Shown: one piece after another, positions 7,213 through 15,556 of the stretch
Numbering within the stretch: position 1 is the stretch's first letter
How the letters are laid out: every line of letters begins with the position of its first letter
Assembly: GCA_029558535.1 (NCBI GenBank)
Contig: JAKQEK010000102.1
Location: forward strand, 1-53,749
Source: Bacteroidota bacterium
Lineage (GTDB): Bacteria > Bacteroidota > Bacteroidia > Bacteroidales > ML635J-15
Direction of reading: 5' to 3'
Length of the DNA stretch: 53,749 nt
Position numbers and translations under genes: made by a program
The notes under the pieces: generated by a model
Database searches by the model: none
What the model saw: only the letters and a program-made list of their open reading frames with translations
Told to the model about the DNA's origin: nothing

Positions 7213-8448
7213 CTAAACATCTATTACGAAAGTTTTATTAAGATGTTTCATATCTTGGCCAACTTTTTTATCAAGAAGTCTGGCATAAATCTTTGTCATA
7301 TTTATCGAAGAGTGTCCAAGCATTTTTGAAACTGTTTCGATTGGCACGTTATTATTGAGAGTTACAGTAGTAGCAAAAGTATGTCGTGCAAGATGGCTGG
7401 TAAAATTCTTTTCAATTCCGCAGAGGTCAGCAATTTCTTTTAAATAGGCATTCATTTTCTGATTTGAGTTTACCGGCAAGAGTACATTATGAGCTAGACA
7501 ATAAGGATCATATTTGTATTTATCTAAAATTTTCTGAGTAACATCAAGAATTGGAATACTACTAAGATTATCAGTTTTCTTACGATTTATTTTTATCCAT
7601 TTTCCGCCATCGGTTCCGGTAACGACATGCTCACGGCTTAGTCTTTTCAAATCCGAATGAGCTAAACCTGTAAAGCAAGAGAAAACAAAACAATCTCGGA
7701 CCTGTTCAAGTCGATTAGTGCTAAACTTTTTGTCGATAATGGTTTTGAGTTCTTCATCAGAAAGGAAACCACGGTCAATCTTTTTTAATCTCATTTTATA
7801 ATTGGCAAAAGGGTCTTTATTAAGTTGACCATTAGTTATAGCAAGTCTCACAATCTTTTTAAAATTTTTAATATATTTCATTGTAGTGTTGTGAGAACAC
7901 TTGCGGACAGTTTTGAAGTAGATTTCATAGTCGGTAATAAACTCGTGATCAAGCTCAAATAAATATAAATCTTCACAATTATATTTTTGTCTGATAAAGT
8001 TTTGTGTATGCTTTAGGCAAGTTTCGTAACGTTCAATCGTTTCTGGAGAAAAATCAATATTTACAAGCATTTTAATTTTATCATTATGCTCACGGAAAAG
8101 CTCAATAATTTTTTTGCCTTTGTCTTCTTCAATCTCAATACCAAAGTAGGCGTTTTTGATTGCTACAAGGTTAATTTGTCGGTTCTCAGATTTTAAATCA
8201 TTTACGATTTGGTAGATTTGCCCTCGAATACTCTCAATGAATTGATTTAGCATTCGAGACTCTTTTGTGATTCCGACACAAGCTCCTTTTTCAGAGCTCC
8301 AAATTTTTAGATTTACGCTTCTGTTTAAAGCTAAATCTAGTCTTTCTCCCATAATGGTAATTCTCATGTAAACTGGAGCTTCTCCGTTTTTTAGCAGTTT
8401 AGTTCTTTTTACAAAGAACAGTAAACTTAATGTCGTTCTTTTTTTCAT
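7213..8448 (-). CDS. Tyrosine recombinase (integrase) of element 1
   Basis: 411 residues from the ATG at 8448, chosen because it aligns with the start of the second integrase (a second ATG lies four codons upstream, at 8460). Domains: N-terminal arm-binding domain (about 1-95), SAM-like core-binding domain (about 110-215), and a catalytic domain with Arg in RDCFVFSCFTGLAHSDL, the HxxR box in SHLARHTFATT, the GHSSI box and Tyr in MTKIYARLLD. All key residues are present, so it should be active. It closes the integration block and lies 241 bp from the att copy at 8689, as expected for an element-end integrase. The catalytic half is nearly identical to that of the integrase at 49440-50678, while the N-terminal 95 residues differ strongly. 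Confidence 0.92.
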   Translation of the reverse strand: MKKRTTLSLLFFVKRTKLLKNGEAPVYMRITIMGERLDLALNRSVNLKIWSSEKGACVGITKESRMLNQFIESIRGQIYQIVNDLKSENRQINLVAIKNAYFGIEIEEDKGKKIIELFREHNDKIKMLVNIDFSPETIERYETCLKHTQNFIRQKYNCEDLYLFELDHEFITDYEIYFKTVRKCSHNTTMKYIKNFKKIVRLAITNGQLNKDPFANYKMRLKKIDRGFLSDEELKTIIDKKFSTNRLEQVRDCFVFSCFTGLAHSDLKRLSREHVVTGTDGGKWIKINRKKTDNLSSIPILDVTQKILDKYKYDPYCLAHNVLLPVNSNQKMNAYLKEIADLCGIEKNFTSHLARHTFATTVTLNNNVPIETVSKMLGHSSINMTKIYARLLDKKVGQDMKHLNKTFVIDV

Positions 8449-8541
8449 AATTTGCGTCATTTAAGCGTTATTAAATAAATAAATTATGGTTCAATTTACG
8501 AAATGCAAAGTGCAGTAATTCAGCGTATTGGTATCTAAATC

Positions 8542-8587
8542 GGTGGACTAAACTTAGAAAAAACTTAGTCCACCGAATAGACCACCA
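8542..8587. promoter_or_regulatory. Candidate integrase arm sites of element 1
   Basis: Inverted repeat GGTGGACTAA (8542-8551) with TTAGTCCACC (8565-8574), followed by a related GACCACC at 8581-8587. It lies between the integrase gene and the att core. The word differs from the GGTGTCCA / TGGACACC words at both ends of element 2. Arm-type function is inferred from position and symmetry. Confidence 0.45.
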
Positions 8588-8624
8588 AACTGCGTTAAAA
8601 AAGGGGTATTTTTGCCTAATTGTG

Positions 8625-8667
8625 GAAAAATAAAAAACCCTGACTTCATTGGAAATCAGGGTTTTAC
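8625..8667 (-). terminator. Intrinsic terminator beyond the former tRNA 3' end
   Basis: Minus strand: AAAACCCTGA, a short loop, TCAGGGTTTTTTATTTTT. It lies about 25 bp beyond the att copy at 8689. In the pre-insertion arrangement it would have ended transcription from tRNA-Ser, as the hairpin at 50860-50892 does now. Confidence 0.65.
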
Positions 8668-8688
8668 GTTATTCTGTGCTATTATTCC

Positions 8689-8703
8689 GCGGAGAGAGGG
8701 GGA
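8689..8703. other. att site: left end of element 2 / right end of element 1
   Basis: GCGGAGAGAGGGGGA is identical to 50917-50931, the 3' end of the tRNA-Ser gene (minus strand). Identity stops at both sides. This is the direct repeat expected from site-specific integration into a tRNA 3' end. Confidence 0.8.
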
Positions 8704-8760
8704 AAATATTACCTCACCTAATCCGCTGAATATCAATAATTTGCAAATCGGAAAATCACT

Positions 8761-8781
8761 AGGACACTTAATGGACACCTA
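8761..8781. promoter_or_regulatory. Candidate integrase arm sites, left end of element 2
   Basis: AGGACACTTAATGGACACCT contains two close copies of the GGACAC(C) word. The same word occurs near the right end at 50771-50813. Position 58 bp inside the att core fits an arm-type site. Confidence 0.4.
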
Positions 8782-8900
8782 AAATTAAGCACCAAAATCA
8801 CAGCTGATATTTCAAAAAACTTCTTGGTTCTGTTCCCACTACAAAAATACAAAATAATGCAATTAAGTAAAAGAAAATTGGAATAAATTTTCAAAATAAT

Positions 8901-9182
8901 CTATTTCCTTATCAACTTCTCAACTTCACTTTCCGAGTAATATACCCTACCTCCTATTTTTTTACTTTTTAAATGGCCGTATTTTGTCCATCTCCATAAT
9001 GTAGCTGCACAAATATTAAACTTAATAACAACTTCTTCTCGTGTAAATACTTTTTCCGTCTTATTTGCAAGAATCTTTTCTGCGGTTTGATTTGCAATCA
9101 ATTCTGCAAATGCTAGTAAATCTTTTGATTTTACAGTAATACTTAGGTCTGGAAAATCATTCAATAGTAATTGTAATTCCAT
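8901..9182 (-). CDS. Excisionase-like helix-turn-helix protein
   Basis: 93 residues. The C-terminal half is a winged HTH of the excisionase/MerR type: FTREEVVIKFNICAATLWRW, then TKYGHLKSKKIGGRVYYSES and EVEKLI. The N-terminal 45 residues form a helical extension common in Bacteroidetes versions. It is the first gene inside the left end of element 2, about 200 bp from the att core, while the integrase is at the far end; this matches a recombination directionality factor, although such proteins can also act as ordinary repressors. The next gene upstream on the minus strand (TPR protein) is 159 bp away, so co-transcription is uncertain. No frameshift or lost residue is seen in the recognition helix. 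Confidence 0.75.
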   Translation of the reverse strand: MELQLLLNDFPDLSITVKSKDLLAFAELIANQTAEKILANKTEKVFTREEVVIKFNICAATLWRWTKYGHLKSKKIGGRVYYSESEVEKLIRK

Positions 9183-9341
9183 GTTCGGTGCTTTTAATGT
9201 TTAAAACTTAATTAAATAAAAAATTTATAACTGAAATTCTTTAACTTTAAAATGAGTGAAGTTTTAAATTGAGCAGCGATAGGTGATTTCACAGTGCATC
9301 TATGATCGTATTATTTAATCGATCAAATCATCTGAAAGTAA

Positions 9342-10220
9342 TTAAGGACCACTCCAATCGGGTAAAGTTCTACACTGACCTAAAGATAACTCTTTGACTT
9401 TCATTTGATTTTCTTTGTATAAACCAGCATTAAACAATGGGTATCGATAAATACTAGCTCGCCATTCATATGCTTGCGCATGTTCAGGATAAAGTTCAAT
9501 TAAATCATTTAAAACTTTCAATGCTTCGTAATACTTTTCATTAAATTTTAAAATTTTTGCTTTTTGAAGAAATAATGAGTTATTGTTTGGACTCAGACTC
9601 AATGCGGTTTCAATACATTCCAAAGCATCGTCGAAAAGAGAGTACATTTGCAAAATTTCACTTTTATGGAAAAGCATTAACGATTGATCAATTTCCGATT
9701 CGTTACCAATTTCAAAGATATTCATGATTTCAAGAAATTCTTTTGAAGAGTAAACTTTTTTAGTAAAATTAAAACTTATTTCATATGAACTCACATCAAT
9801 TTCACAAAGCTTGGAATCTTTATTTAAGTTGAAAATCCTTTGATAATATTTTAAAGCAAGTAATCTAGCTTTTATTGCATACGCAAGTTTATAATTAGGA
9901 TGTGATTCAATAATGTAATTAATGGATTTTAAACTGGGCAAAAGAAATTGAACTTGCTCAAATTCATAATTCATTAGAAATAGAATTCTGTGAAGATAAA
10001 TTTTGTAACTATTTCGATAATTAGAAAAAGCCCAATCGAAAAAACGCTTTGCATCTGGTACTCTACTTAATTTTTGAAGGATTATTGAAAATATAACAAT
10101 ATCATTTTCATTTAATTCGTTTAAGTAAATTTTTTCTTTGTAATCACAAATGGCTTTTACATAATTCCCTGTTTGAAATAATGACGATAAAGAATTGGAT
10201 TGTAATTCAAAGTCTTTCAT
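9342..10220 (-). CDS. TPR-repeat protein
   Basis: 292 residues, no signal peptide, helical throughout. The clearest tetratricopeptide units are near the C-terminus: FDDALECIETALSLSPNNNS and KYYEALKVLNDLIELYPEHA, each followed by a second helix with the usual A/Y/A spacing. Earlier helices (residues 15-180) are degenerate TPR-like. It is probably a cytosolic scaffold or regulator. It stands alone on the minus strand between the excisionase-like gene and a divergent unknown gene, separated from the latter by 345 bp of promoter-containing DNA. The last residues (RTLPDWSGP) are not repeat-like. No enzymatic domain is visible, so its role in the element is unknown. Confidence 0.65.
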   Translation of the reverse strand: MKDFELQSNSLSSLFQTGNYVKAICDYKEKIYLNELNENDIVIFSIILQKLSRVPDAKRFFDWAFSNYRNSYKIYLHRILFLMNYEFEQVQFLLPSLKSINYIIESHPNYKLAYAIKARLLALKYYQRIFNLNKDSKLCEIDVSSYEISFNFTKKVYSSKEFLEIMNIFEIGNESEIDQSLMLFHKSEILQMYSLFDDALECIETALSLSPNNNSLFLQKAKILKFNEKYYEALKVLNDLIELYPEHAQAYEWRASIYRYPLFNAGLYKENQMKVKELSLGQCRTLPDWSGP

Positions 10221-10565
10221 TGATATTGGATAAATTGCTAATCACAAAAATAGCGATAATATTGTTTGCATACAAAATCATTTTTGCGAAGCTCCATTTT
10301 CTTGCCGTTTTTTCTCCTTCACTCCTCTTCACATGGGCAGCTTTATAATTTTGCTTATTTTTAAATGTATTATCGATATTTCTTTGAATTGTTAATAAAT
10401 TTATCCCCCCTGATTATCAGCCACTTAGCTTTTCAACCCTTAACTATCAAGCCTTTCAAGCACATATACAATTTATTAACATTTGATGCAATATTAAGCA
10501 TTGTGATGTAGTTTTGTTTTATTGGAAGCAAGATGTTGGTTTGTCGAATTTTTTTTCTTTTTTTT
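10221..10565. promoter_or_regulatory. Divergent intergenic region with a possible plus-strand promoter
   Basis: Contains TAGTTTTG at 10509-10516 (a match to TAnnTTTG) with TTTG at 10482-10485, a 23-bp gap that is somewhat longer than the usual 19-21. It would start transcription about 10520, ahead of the gene at 10566. Nothing else is recognised here. Confidence 0.35.
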
Positions 10566-11576
10566 ATGAGTACGGAAGCGCACAGCAGTATTGATGTAGG
10601 AGTTTTTATTGATATTTTAGAAAATGAATTTTTTCATAATAAAGAGACGGATAAGTCCGATATCTTAACCTTAGTGCAGAAAAACAGCTCTGTTGAAATA
10701 AGTTATAAGGGACTTGAAATTGATACAAAACAGGAAATGGCCAACCTTAAGTTTAAGCAATATGGTTTCCGTTTTAAAAGTGATTTTAAAGTTGACACTA
10801 GGCAAAGCATATTCGATAGTGTAACAATACTCACACTTGTTCCCCAGAAAGTTTATGAGTTTAAAGATTCTGTTGATATTATTCGCGAACCGCATTGCGA
10901 GAAAGGGAAAAAATTGTTTTTCTTACTTGGAGATGCTTTTGAAAGATTGAAAATTAAATCAAATAATATTTTACAGAATTCTGCTAGCGATGAGATGATA
11001 ACTCATTATGCTAAGAAAAACATTCAAGTTGCAATGCGAAATTGTTATGAAGCAAAAGAAATATTGTCGACAATTCATCGCACACATAACCAGGATGCAA
11101 TAAACTTAGCAATAATGGCAAATGCATTTATTACTAATGTTCATGCTTATTTGCTGAAAATGTTTAGTGCATATCATGTAGAGGATAAGATCCTCAAATA
11201 CAAGCAAAAGTCTGATCTGCTTGATGTCATTCTAAAAAATGCGACCATGGAACCAAAGGTTGAATATCAAACCAAAAATGATTCCGGAGTTACAGAAATG
11301 AACTTGCCACGGCTAAAATTAAATATTCAAACTAATCAATTTTTAACGGCAATTTATGAGTTAATGAATTATCGAACGGAAGAGAATCTTCCTCTTTTCG
11401 AAATTGATTCAAAAGAATTGGAAGAATTGCTATGCAAAATTGTTTACGATAAAAAAGGAAATTTGCTTAAAAAATCCACAATTAATACATGCTTAAAACC
11501 TAGTCGAGAAGACAAAAGAGTATGTTATTCGAAAAAAATTGACGTTTTGCCTTATTTTGACCCCAAAAAGCGGTAA
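10566..11576 (+). CDS. Unknown protein, possibly a RteC-like regulator
   Basis: 336 residues from ATG 10566 (MSTEAHSSIDVG). An upstream ATG at 10533 would add a phenylalanine-rich stretch with no signal-peptide cleavage site, so I prefer the later start. The N-terminal 115 residues are mixed alpha/beta; the middle (120-230) is helical, with CEKGKKLFFLLGDAFERL and NCYEAKEILSTIHRTHNQDA; the C-terminal part (FLTAIYELMNYRTEENLPLF, then ELEELLCKIV and STINTCLKPSREDKR) loosely resembles the C-terminal domain of RteC-type excision regulators of Bacteroidetes elements. That resemblance is weak. It comes just before the GGGGACTTTTT repeat field and upstream of the HTH/primase operon, a place where regulators of such elements are common. 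Confidence 0.45.
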   Translation: MSTEAHSSIDVGVFIDILENEFFHNKETDKSDILTLVQKNSSVEISYKGLEIDTKQEMANLKFKQYGFRFKSDFKVDTRQSIFDSVTILTLVPQKVYEFKDSVDIIREPHCEKGKKLFFLLGDAFERLKIKSNNILQNSASDEMITHYAKKNIQVAMRNCYEAKEILSTIHRTHNQDAINLAIMANAFITNVHAYLLKMFSAYHVEDKILKYKQKSDLLDVILKNATMEPKVEYQTKNDSGVTEMNLPRLKLNIQTNQFLTAIYELMNYRTEENLPLFEIDSKELEELLCKIVYDKKGNLLKKSTINTCLKPSREDKRVCYSKKIDVLPYFDPKKR

Positions 11577-11858
11577 AAAAAGTCCCCAGAAATTTGTGAA
11601 AAAGTCCCCAAAATCTCGGGGACTTTTTGATTTTTGTCGGGGACTTTTTAGATTTTCTTGGGGACTTTTTTCTTTTTTTTCAAAAAAATGCAAAAAATAA
11701 AATGTAATTCATTGATATACAATATGTTAACTTGTAAAAAAGTCCCCGAAAAAATTCTGGGGACTTTTTTGATGTGAAAATGAGCTAATCAGCTGATTTA
11801 TAGCAAATTGAATTTTTTTTGAAAAAAAGTTCCGTTTGGGGACTTTGGGGACTTTTTT
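11574..11858. repeat. Field of GGGGACTTTTT / AAAAAGTCCCC repeats
   Basis: About nine copies of the 11-12 bp word in both orientations. AAAAAGTCCCC forms are near 11577, 11599 and 11737; GGGGACTTTTT forms are at 11618, 11639, 11660, 11759 and 11847; and a shortened GGGGACTTTG is at 11838. A degenerate AAAAAAAGTTCCG lies near 11823. Several pair as hairpins with T-runs (11599-11628, 11736-11770). The number and mixed orientation go well beyond a single terminator and suggest protein-binding sites or an origin ahead of the primase operon. Confidence 0.75.
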
Positions 11859-11959
11859 CATGTGATATTATTGTGAAGGTTTTTGTTGCAACAAACCAAT
11901 AAGCCCAAAAGGTATTGGCCGTACCCGGGCAATTGTTTAATTTTTAAAACCTTTGTAAT

Positions 11960-12250
11960 ATGAACGTTATCACAATTGAATCGGAAGCTTTCAAACAAAT
12001 TATGGACAAGCTTCAAAGTCTGGAAGACAGATTTATTAAATTAAAAATCGATGCTCAAACTCCTTTGAGCGAACGTTGGCTTGATAATCAGGACATAATG
12101 TTGTTACTAAAAATTAGTAAAAGAACTCTACAGACATATCGAGATGAAAGGAGAATTCCTTTTAGTCAGGTTGGAGCTAAGATTTATTATAAATCTTCGG
12201 ATGTAGAGAAATTCTTGAAGAAAAATTACAACAAAATCGAAAATTATTAG
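11960..12250 (+). CDS. Helix-turn-helix DNA-binding protein
   Basis: 96 residues. An N-terminal helix (FKQIMDKLQSLEDRFIKLKI) is followed by a winged HTH: WLDNQDIMLLLKISKRTLQT, then YRDERRIPFSQVGAKIYYKS and SDVEKFLKKN. This is the small HTH family commonly found directly in front of VirE-type primase-helicases in Bacteroidetes mobile elements. It ends 12 bp before the next gene, with GGGAGG in the gap, so the two form an operon. It may bind the repeat field that lies just upstream (11574-11858) as repressor or replication factor; this is inference from position. No other domain is present, and the HTH core is complete. Confidence 0.75.
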   Translation: MNVITIESEAFKQIMDKLQSLEDRFIKLKIDAQTPLSERWLDNQDIMLLLKISKRTLQTYRDERRIPFSQVGAKIYYKSSDVEKFLKKNYNKIENY

Positions 12251-12262
12251 GGAGGAACAAAC

Positions 12263-14296
12263 ATGGCAGAGATAAGCATATTCGAAAACTTCAACAGGAT
12301 TATTGCCAATAGATCGGTAGAATCTATACTTGAGATGATAAGAACTGGAAAGTTCAAACATCACATCGATACTTTGAGGCAATTAGTAAAAGAAAACAGA
12401 GAAAGTGAGTACACGGCAAAGAAAAAGTCTTTGCCGGCTTTTACTCCTTCTGGTACGTTTAGTGGTGGACGAAAAACTGATTTACTTTTGGAATACTCCA
12501 GAATTATTATCCTGGACATTGACAAGATTGAAAATGTAAAAGCAGCAAAAGAAAAAGCTGAGAATTGCATTTATACTCATGCCTGTTTTGAAAGTCCGAG
12601 CGGTAATGGAATAAAAATTCTGGTTAAAACGGATAATAGCGTTACCAAACATCGCGAAGCATATCTCAAAGCTCAGTCTTATTTCGAAAAATTACTGGGA
12701 ACAAAAATTGATCCTTCTGGGAAAGATGTTACACGCCTTTGTTTTGTTTCGTATGATCCTGAGTTGTATTACAATGCAAGCTCTGAAATCTTTAAAATTT
12801 CGCCTGAGAAAATTCTAAAAAACGATGTAGAAAAACTAATTGAGCAGCTTGACGGGAAACGGCTTGACATTACTTCAAATTACGAAGACTGGCTCAAAAT
12901 AGGTTTTGCTATCGAATGTGAATTTGGAGAATCAGGCAGAAGCTATTATCACGAAATTAGCAAATTTAATCAGGATTACACACCAGAGACTTGTAACGAT
13001 CAATTTGACAAATGCCTCAAAAATAATAACAGTGGCATAAGTATTAAAACTCTTTTTCACATTGCTAAACAACACGGAATAATAATCAGAACTTTGAATA
13101 AGCAAATATCCGAAGTTGCAATTACAGGAACTCTTGAACAGGGACATGGTAATAAAGCCAAAATCACCTCAAATAAATTCATCATTACTGAAGAATATCT
13201 CAGTAAAAATTTCGATTTACGCTACAATGTGATAAGTAATAAATTTGAGTACAAGAAAAAACTTGGCTCAGAATGGGAAGAAATGAACGAAAATAATATG
13301 TTCATCAAGCTTCAGAAAGACAATATCAATATTAGCTTAAATCATTTGATTGCATTATTGAGGTCAGATTTTGTGCTGAAGTACCATGTCTTTAGAGAGT
13401 ATTTCGATAATCTTCCTGAGTGGGATGGTACAACAGATTATATTCTTCATTTATCATCGTATTTGATTACACAAGACAGAGAGAGACTAGATAGGCATTT
13501 CAAAAAATGGTTAGTGCGAGCTGTGAAAACTGCGATTGACGATCATTACTTTAATAAACAAGCTTTTGTTTTAGTAAGCATGAAGCAAAACAGCGGTAAG
13601 TCAACTTTTTGTCGTTTTTTATGTCCTGCCGAACTTAAAGATTACATAACAGAAAGTATTTCAACTGATAAGGACAGCCTTATTGCAATTACCGAAAACT
13701 TTTTGATAAATCTTGATGAGTTGTCGCAGGCTGACAAAGCTGAAATTAACACATTCAAGTCTATGTTTTCCAAAGAAAAAGTGAAAGCAAGGTTGACTTA
13801 TGACAAACGGCCAACAGTTCATTCTCGCAGAGCAAGCTTTATTGGGTCCACAGACAGATGGGAATTCCTAACCGACGAAAACGGATCTGTTCGCTGGTTA
13901 TGCTTCGAAATTGAAAGCATAAACTGGAACTACAGCCAAGAAGTTGACATTGACAAAGTCTGGTCACAAGCCTATCACCTTCTCACCAAAGTTAGATTTG
14001 AATTTGAACTTACCGCAGACGAAATAAAAGAAAACGATTCCATCAACAAAAAGTTCCAGGTATCAACTCCAGAACGTGACCTTTTGATGAAATTCTTTGC
14101 TCCAGCCAACGAACAAAACGGCGAATTTAAAACCGCTACGGATCTTCTAGAATTTATTACAGAGAGAACTTCAATAAATCTTAGTCCTGTTAAGATTGGT
14201 AAAGAATTGAGGTTTCTGGGCTTTGAAAGGGTGTCGAAAAGGGCAGAAGTACAGGTGCCGTCTTACGGTTATTATGTTGAAGTGCTAGTTGATTAA
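12263..14296 (+). CDS. BT4734-like / VirE-type primase-helicase
   Basis: 677 residues. The N-terminal domain (about 40-190) matches the BT4734-like replication domain, including LPAFTPSGTFSGGRKTDLLL, IIILDIDKI and CFESPSGNGIKILVKT. Residues about 205-275 look like a PriCT-2 primase-C domain (YEDWLKIGFAIECEFGESGR). The C-terminal half is a VirE/D5-like superfamily 3 ATPase with Walker A MKQNSGKST near residue 443 and Walker B FLINLDELSQ near 479. It probably primes and unwinds element DNA, giving element 2 autonomous or semi-autonomous replication. It is co-transcribed with the HTH gene upstream and ends in a strong terminator. All key motifs are intact. Confidence 0.85.
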   Translation: MAEISIFENFNRIIANRSVESILEMIRTGKFKHHIDTLRQLVKENRESEYTAKKKSLPAFTPSGTFSGGRKTDLLLEYSRIIILDIDKIENVKAAKEKAENCIYTHACFESPSGNGIKILVKTDNSVTKHREAYLKAQSYFEKLLGTKIDPSGKDVTRLCFVSYDPELYYNASSEIFKISPEKILKNDVEKLIEQLDGKRLDITSNYEDWLKIGFAIECEFGESGRSYYHEISKFNQDYTPETCNDQFDKCLKNNNSGISIKTLFHIAKQHGIIIRTLNKQISEVAITGTLEQGHGNKAKITSNKFIITEEYLSKNFDLRYNVISNKFEYKKKLGSEWEEMNENNMFIKLQKDNINISLNHLIALLRSDFVLKYHVFREYFDNLPEWDGTTDYILHLSSYLITQDRERLDRHFKKWLVRAVKTAIDDHYFNKQAFVLVSMKQNSGKSTFCRFLCPAELKDYITESISTDKDSLIAITENFLINLDELSQADKAEINTFKSMFSKEKVKARLTYDKRPTVHSRRASFIGSTDRWEFLTDENGSVRWLCFEIESINWNYSQEVDIDKVWSQAYHLLTKVRFEFELTADEIKENDSINKKFQVSTPERDLLMKFFAPANEQNGEFKTATDLLEFITERTSINLSPVKIGKELRFLGFERVSKRAEVQVPSYGYYVEVLVD

Positions 14297-14311
14297 AAAT
14301 CATGAAAACGA

Positions 14312-14348
14312 AAAAGCCTACTTCATTTTTTTGAGGTAGGTTTTTTTT
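14312..14348 (+). terminator. Intrinsic terminator after the primase gene
   Basis: CCTACTTC (14317-14324), a T-rich loop, GAGGTAGG (14333-14340) and eight T residues. The left flank is A-rich, so it can also serve the convergent minus-strand gene. Confidence 0.8.
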
Positions 14349-14366
14349 ATATAAATATTCGAAAGT

Positions 14367-15149
14367 TTATTTTTGTTTTGATTTTATCCAGTTTTGATGC
14401 AATGCCCACCACTTTTCATTTGAGTTGCCTAATTTGTCTGCTTGGCGTGGGTGACATAATAGAATTACATTAAACATTTTATTAGCGATTTTAATTTCGT
14501 GGATATTGCCATAAGTTGAGAAAGTCGCACCAAAGTCAAAAAGCCTTTTATATTTGTTATTAAAGAATCTTAGAAACCAATATATTGGGAGGTCTCCAAG
14601 TAGAATGATTGTTTCAGCTTTGGATTCAAAAATTTCATTTAAAATTTCATTTCTTCTTATTGGGCAATTCAATTCCTTTTTATCAAAATCTGGAATTGAA
14701 GCATTGTTAAGTCCAAATTTTTGGATAATATCTTCATTGTAAAACTTATGAATTGCAGCCCTCTGGTAAATATTTACCCTAGATTCGGGAAGTAGATCAC
14801 AAAGCCATGCATCCTTTCTATCAAAACCTAATGGCTCTAAAAATAATCTATCCAAAGCAATACCCGAAGGACCATTTAGGTTTTTATTTGTTGGTAAAGT
14901 AAGTTTGCCTAAGTCTTTCGGTATAGCAATATTAGAAATTATTTCTTCAGCATTTTCTCCTCTCCAAAATATTTCGGGTTCGCTTGCTACAGCTAAAGCA
15001 GTAACTAATTGTTTGCCTTTTTCATCAATCCATCTAGCATGTACTGCACTTGCATAAACACCAAGTACAAATATTTTTTTAGAACTCTTATCTGTTTGAC
15101 TGAGTCTTTTTAATTTTTCTCCAAAAGGAAAGTAAAAAGGATTATTCAT
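14367..15149 (-). CDS. Putative uracil-DNA glycosylase-superfamily protein
   Basis: 260 residues from ATG 15149. An ATG at 15161 is also in frame, but a TAAATTTG promoter element ends only two bases before it, so the later start is preferred. Features recalling the UDG superfamily are the segment NGPSGIALDRLFLEPLGF, followed by DAWLCDLLPESRVN, a central strand ETIILLGDLPIYWFL, and the late HP motif in LLCHPRQADKLGNSNEKWW. The presumed active-site residues cannot be assigned with certainty. It could be a repair enzyme, or a nucleic-acid-directed defence factor, given that it borders the defence-like island. It is convergent with the primase gene and divergent from the PLD-helicase operon across the TGTAGTAAG repeat field. 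Confidence 0.5.
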   Translation of the reverse strand: MNNPFYFPFGEKLKRLSQTDKSSKKIFVLGVYASAVHARWIDEKGKQLVTALAVASEPEIFWRGENAEEIISNIAIPKDLGKLTLPTNKNLNGPSGIALDRLFLEPLGFDRKDAWLCDLLPESRVNIYQRAAIHKFYNEDIIQKFGLNNASIPDFDKKELNCPIRRNEILNEIFESKAETIILLGDLPIYWFLRFFNNKYKRLFDFGATFSTYGNIHEIKIANKMFNVILLCHPRQADKLGNSNEKWWALHQNWIKSKQK

Positions 15150-15163
15150 GTTATCTTTCATTA

Positions 15164-15171
15164 CAAATTTA
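15164..15171 (-). promoter_or_regulatory. Possible -7 element for the UDG-like gene
   Basis: Minus strand TAAATTTG, matching TAnnTTTG. It implies a transcript starting at about 15158-15160 and argues for the ATG at 15149. No clear -33 partner is seen. Confidence 0.35.
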
Positions 15172-15227
15172 AAAATAAGTTATAAAAATATTATTTATTT
15201 ATAAAAAATACAAAAAAAGCCATTTTA

Positions 15228-15437
15228 TCTTACTACATTACTACAAACCTCTGAAAGCATTGGAAATAAAGAAACAATATGTAGTAAGATTATTTTTTAT
15301 TCTTACTACAAGTTACTACAAAATCAACAAACTGTCCAATGTAGTAAGTGTAGTAAGATGTTTTTTTATCTTACAACAGTAGTTAACCTACTGTTTATTA
15401 GATGATTAGATGCTATGTAGTAAGGTAGTAGGTTGTT
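15228..15437. repeat. Field of TGTAGTAAG / CTTACTACA repeats
   Basis: Copies at 15229-15237 and 15238-15245 (CTTACTACA, TTACTACA), 15280-15290, 15301-15310, 15313-15320, 15340-15348, 15349-15359 and about 15416-15425, in both orientations. A palindrome-like ACAGTAG...CTACTGT lies near 15376-15394. Some copies are directly abutted (15340-15359). The field lies between the UDG-like gene and the PLD-helicase operon. It may be an operator or an origin; it is too short-period for a CRISPR. Confidence 0.7.
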
Positions 15438-15556
15438 TTTCAAAAAAAAAATAATAATTAAAAATAGCAAATTTACTTTTTGATATTTGGGATTAAAGTT
15501 CTATTTTTAGGCAATTAAATATTATATTAAATGATATTATTAAATTTATAGCACCA

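Noticed and set aside
8689..8703. tRNA-Ser pseudogene
   Set aside because: Only 15 bp of the tRNA are present, ending sharply on both sides; this is an attachment core, not a decayed gene.
11493..11693. Minus-strand frame with a SPR/KSP-rich peptide
   Set aside because: It is produced by translating the GGGGACTTTTT repeats and the end of the preceding gene.
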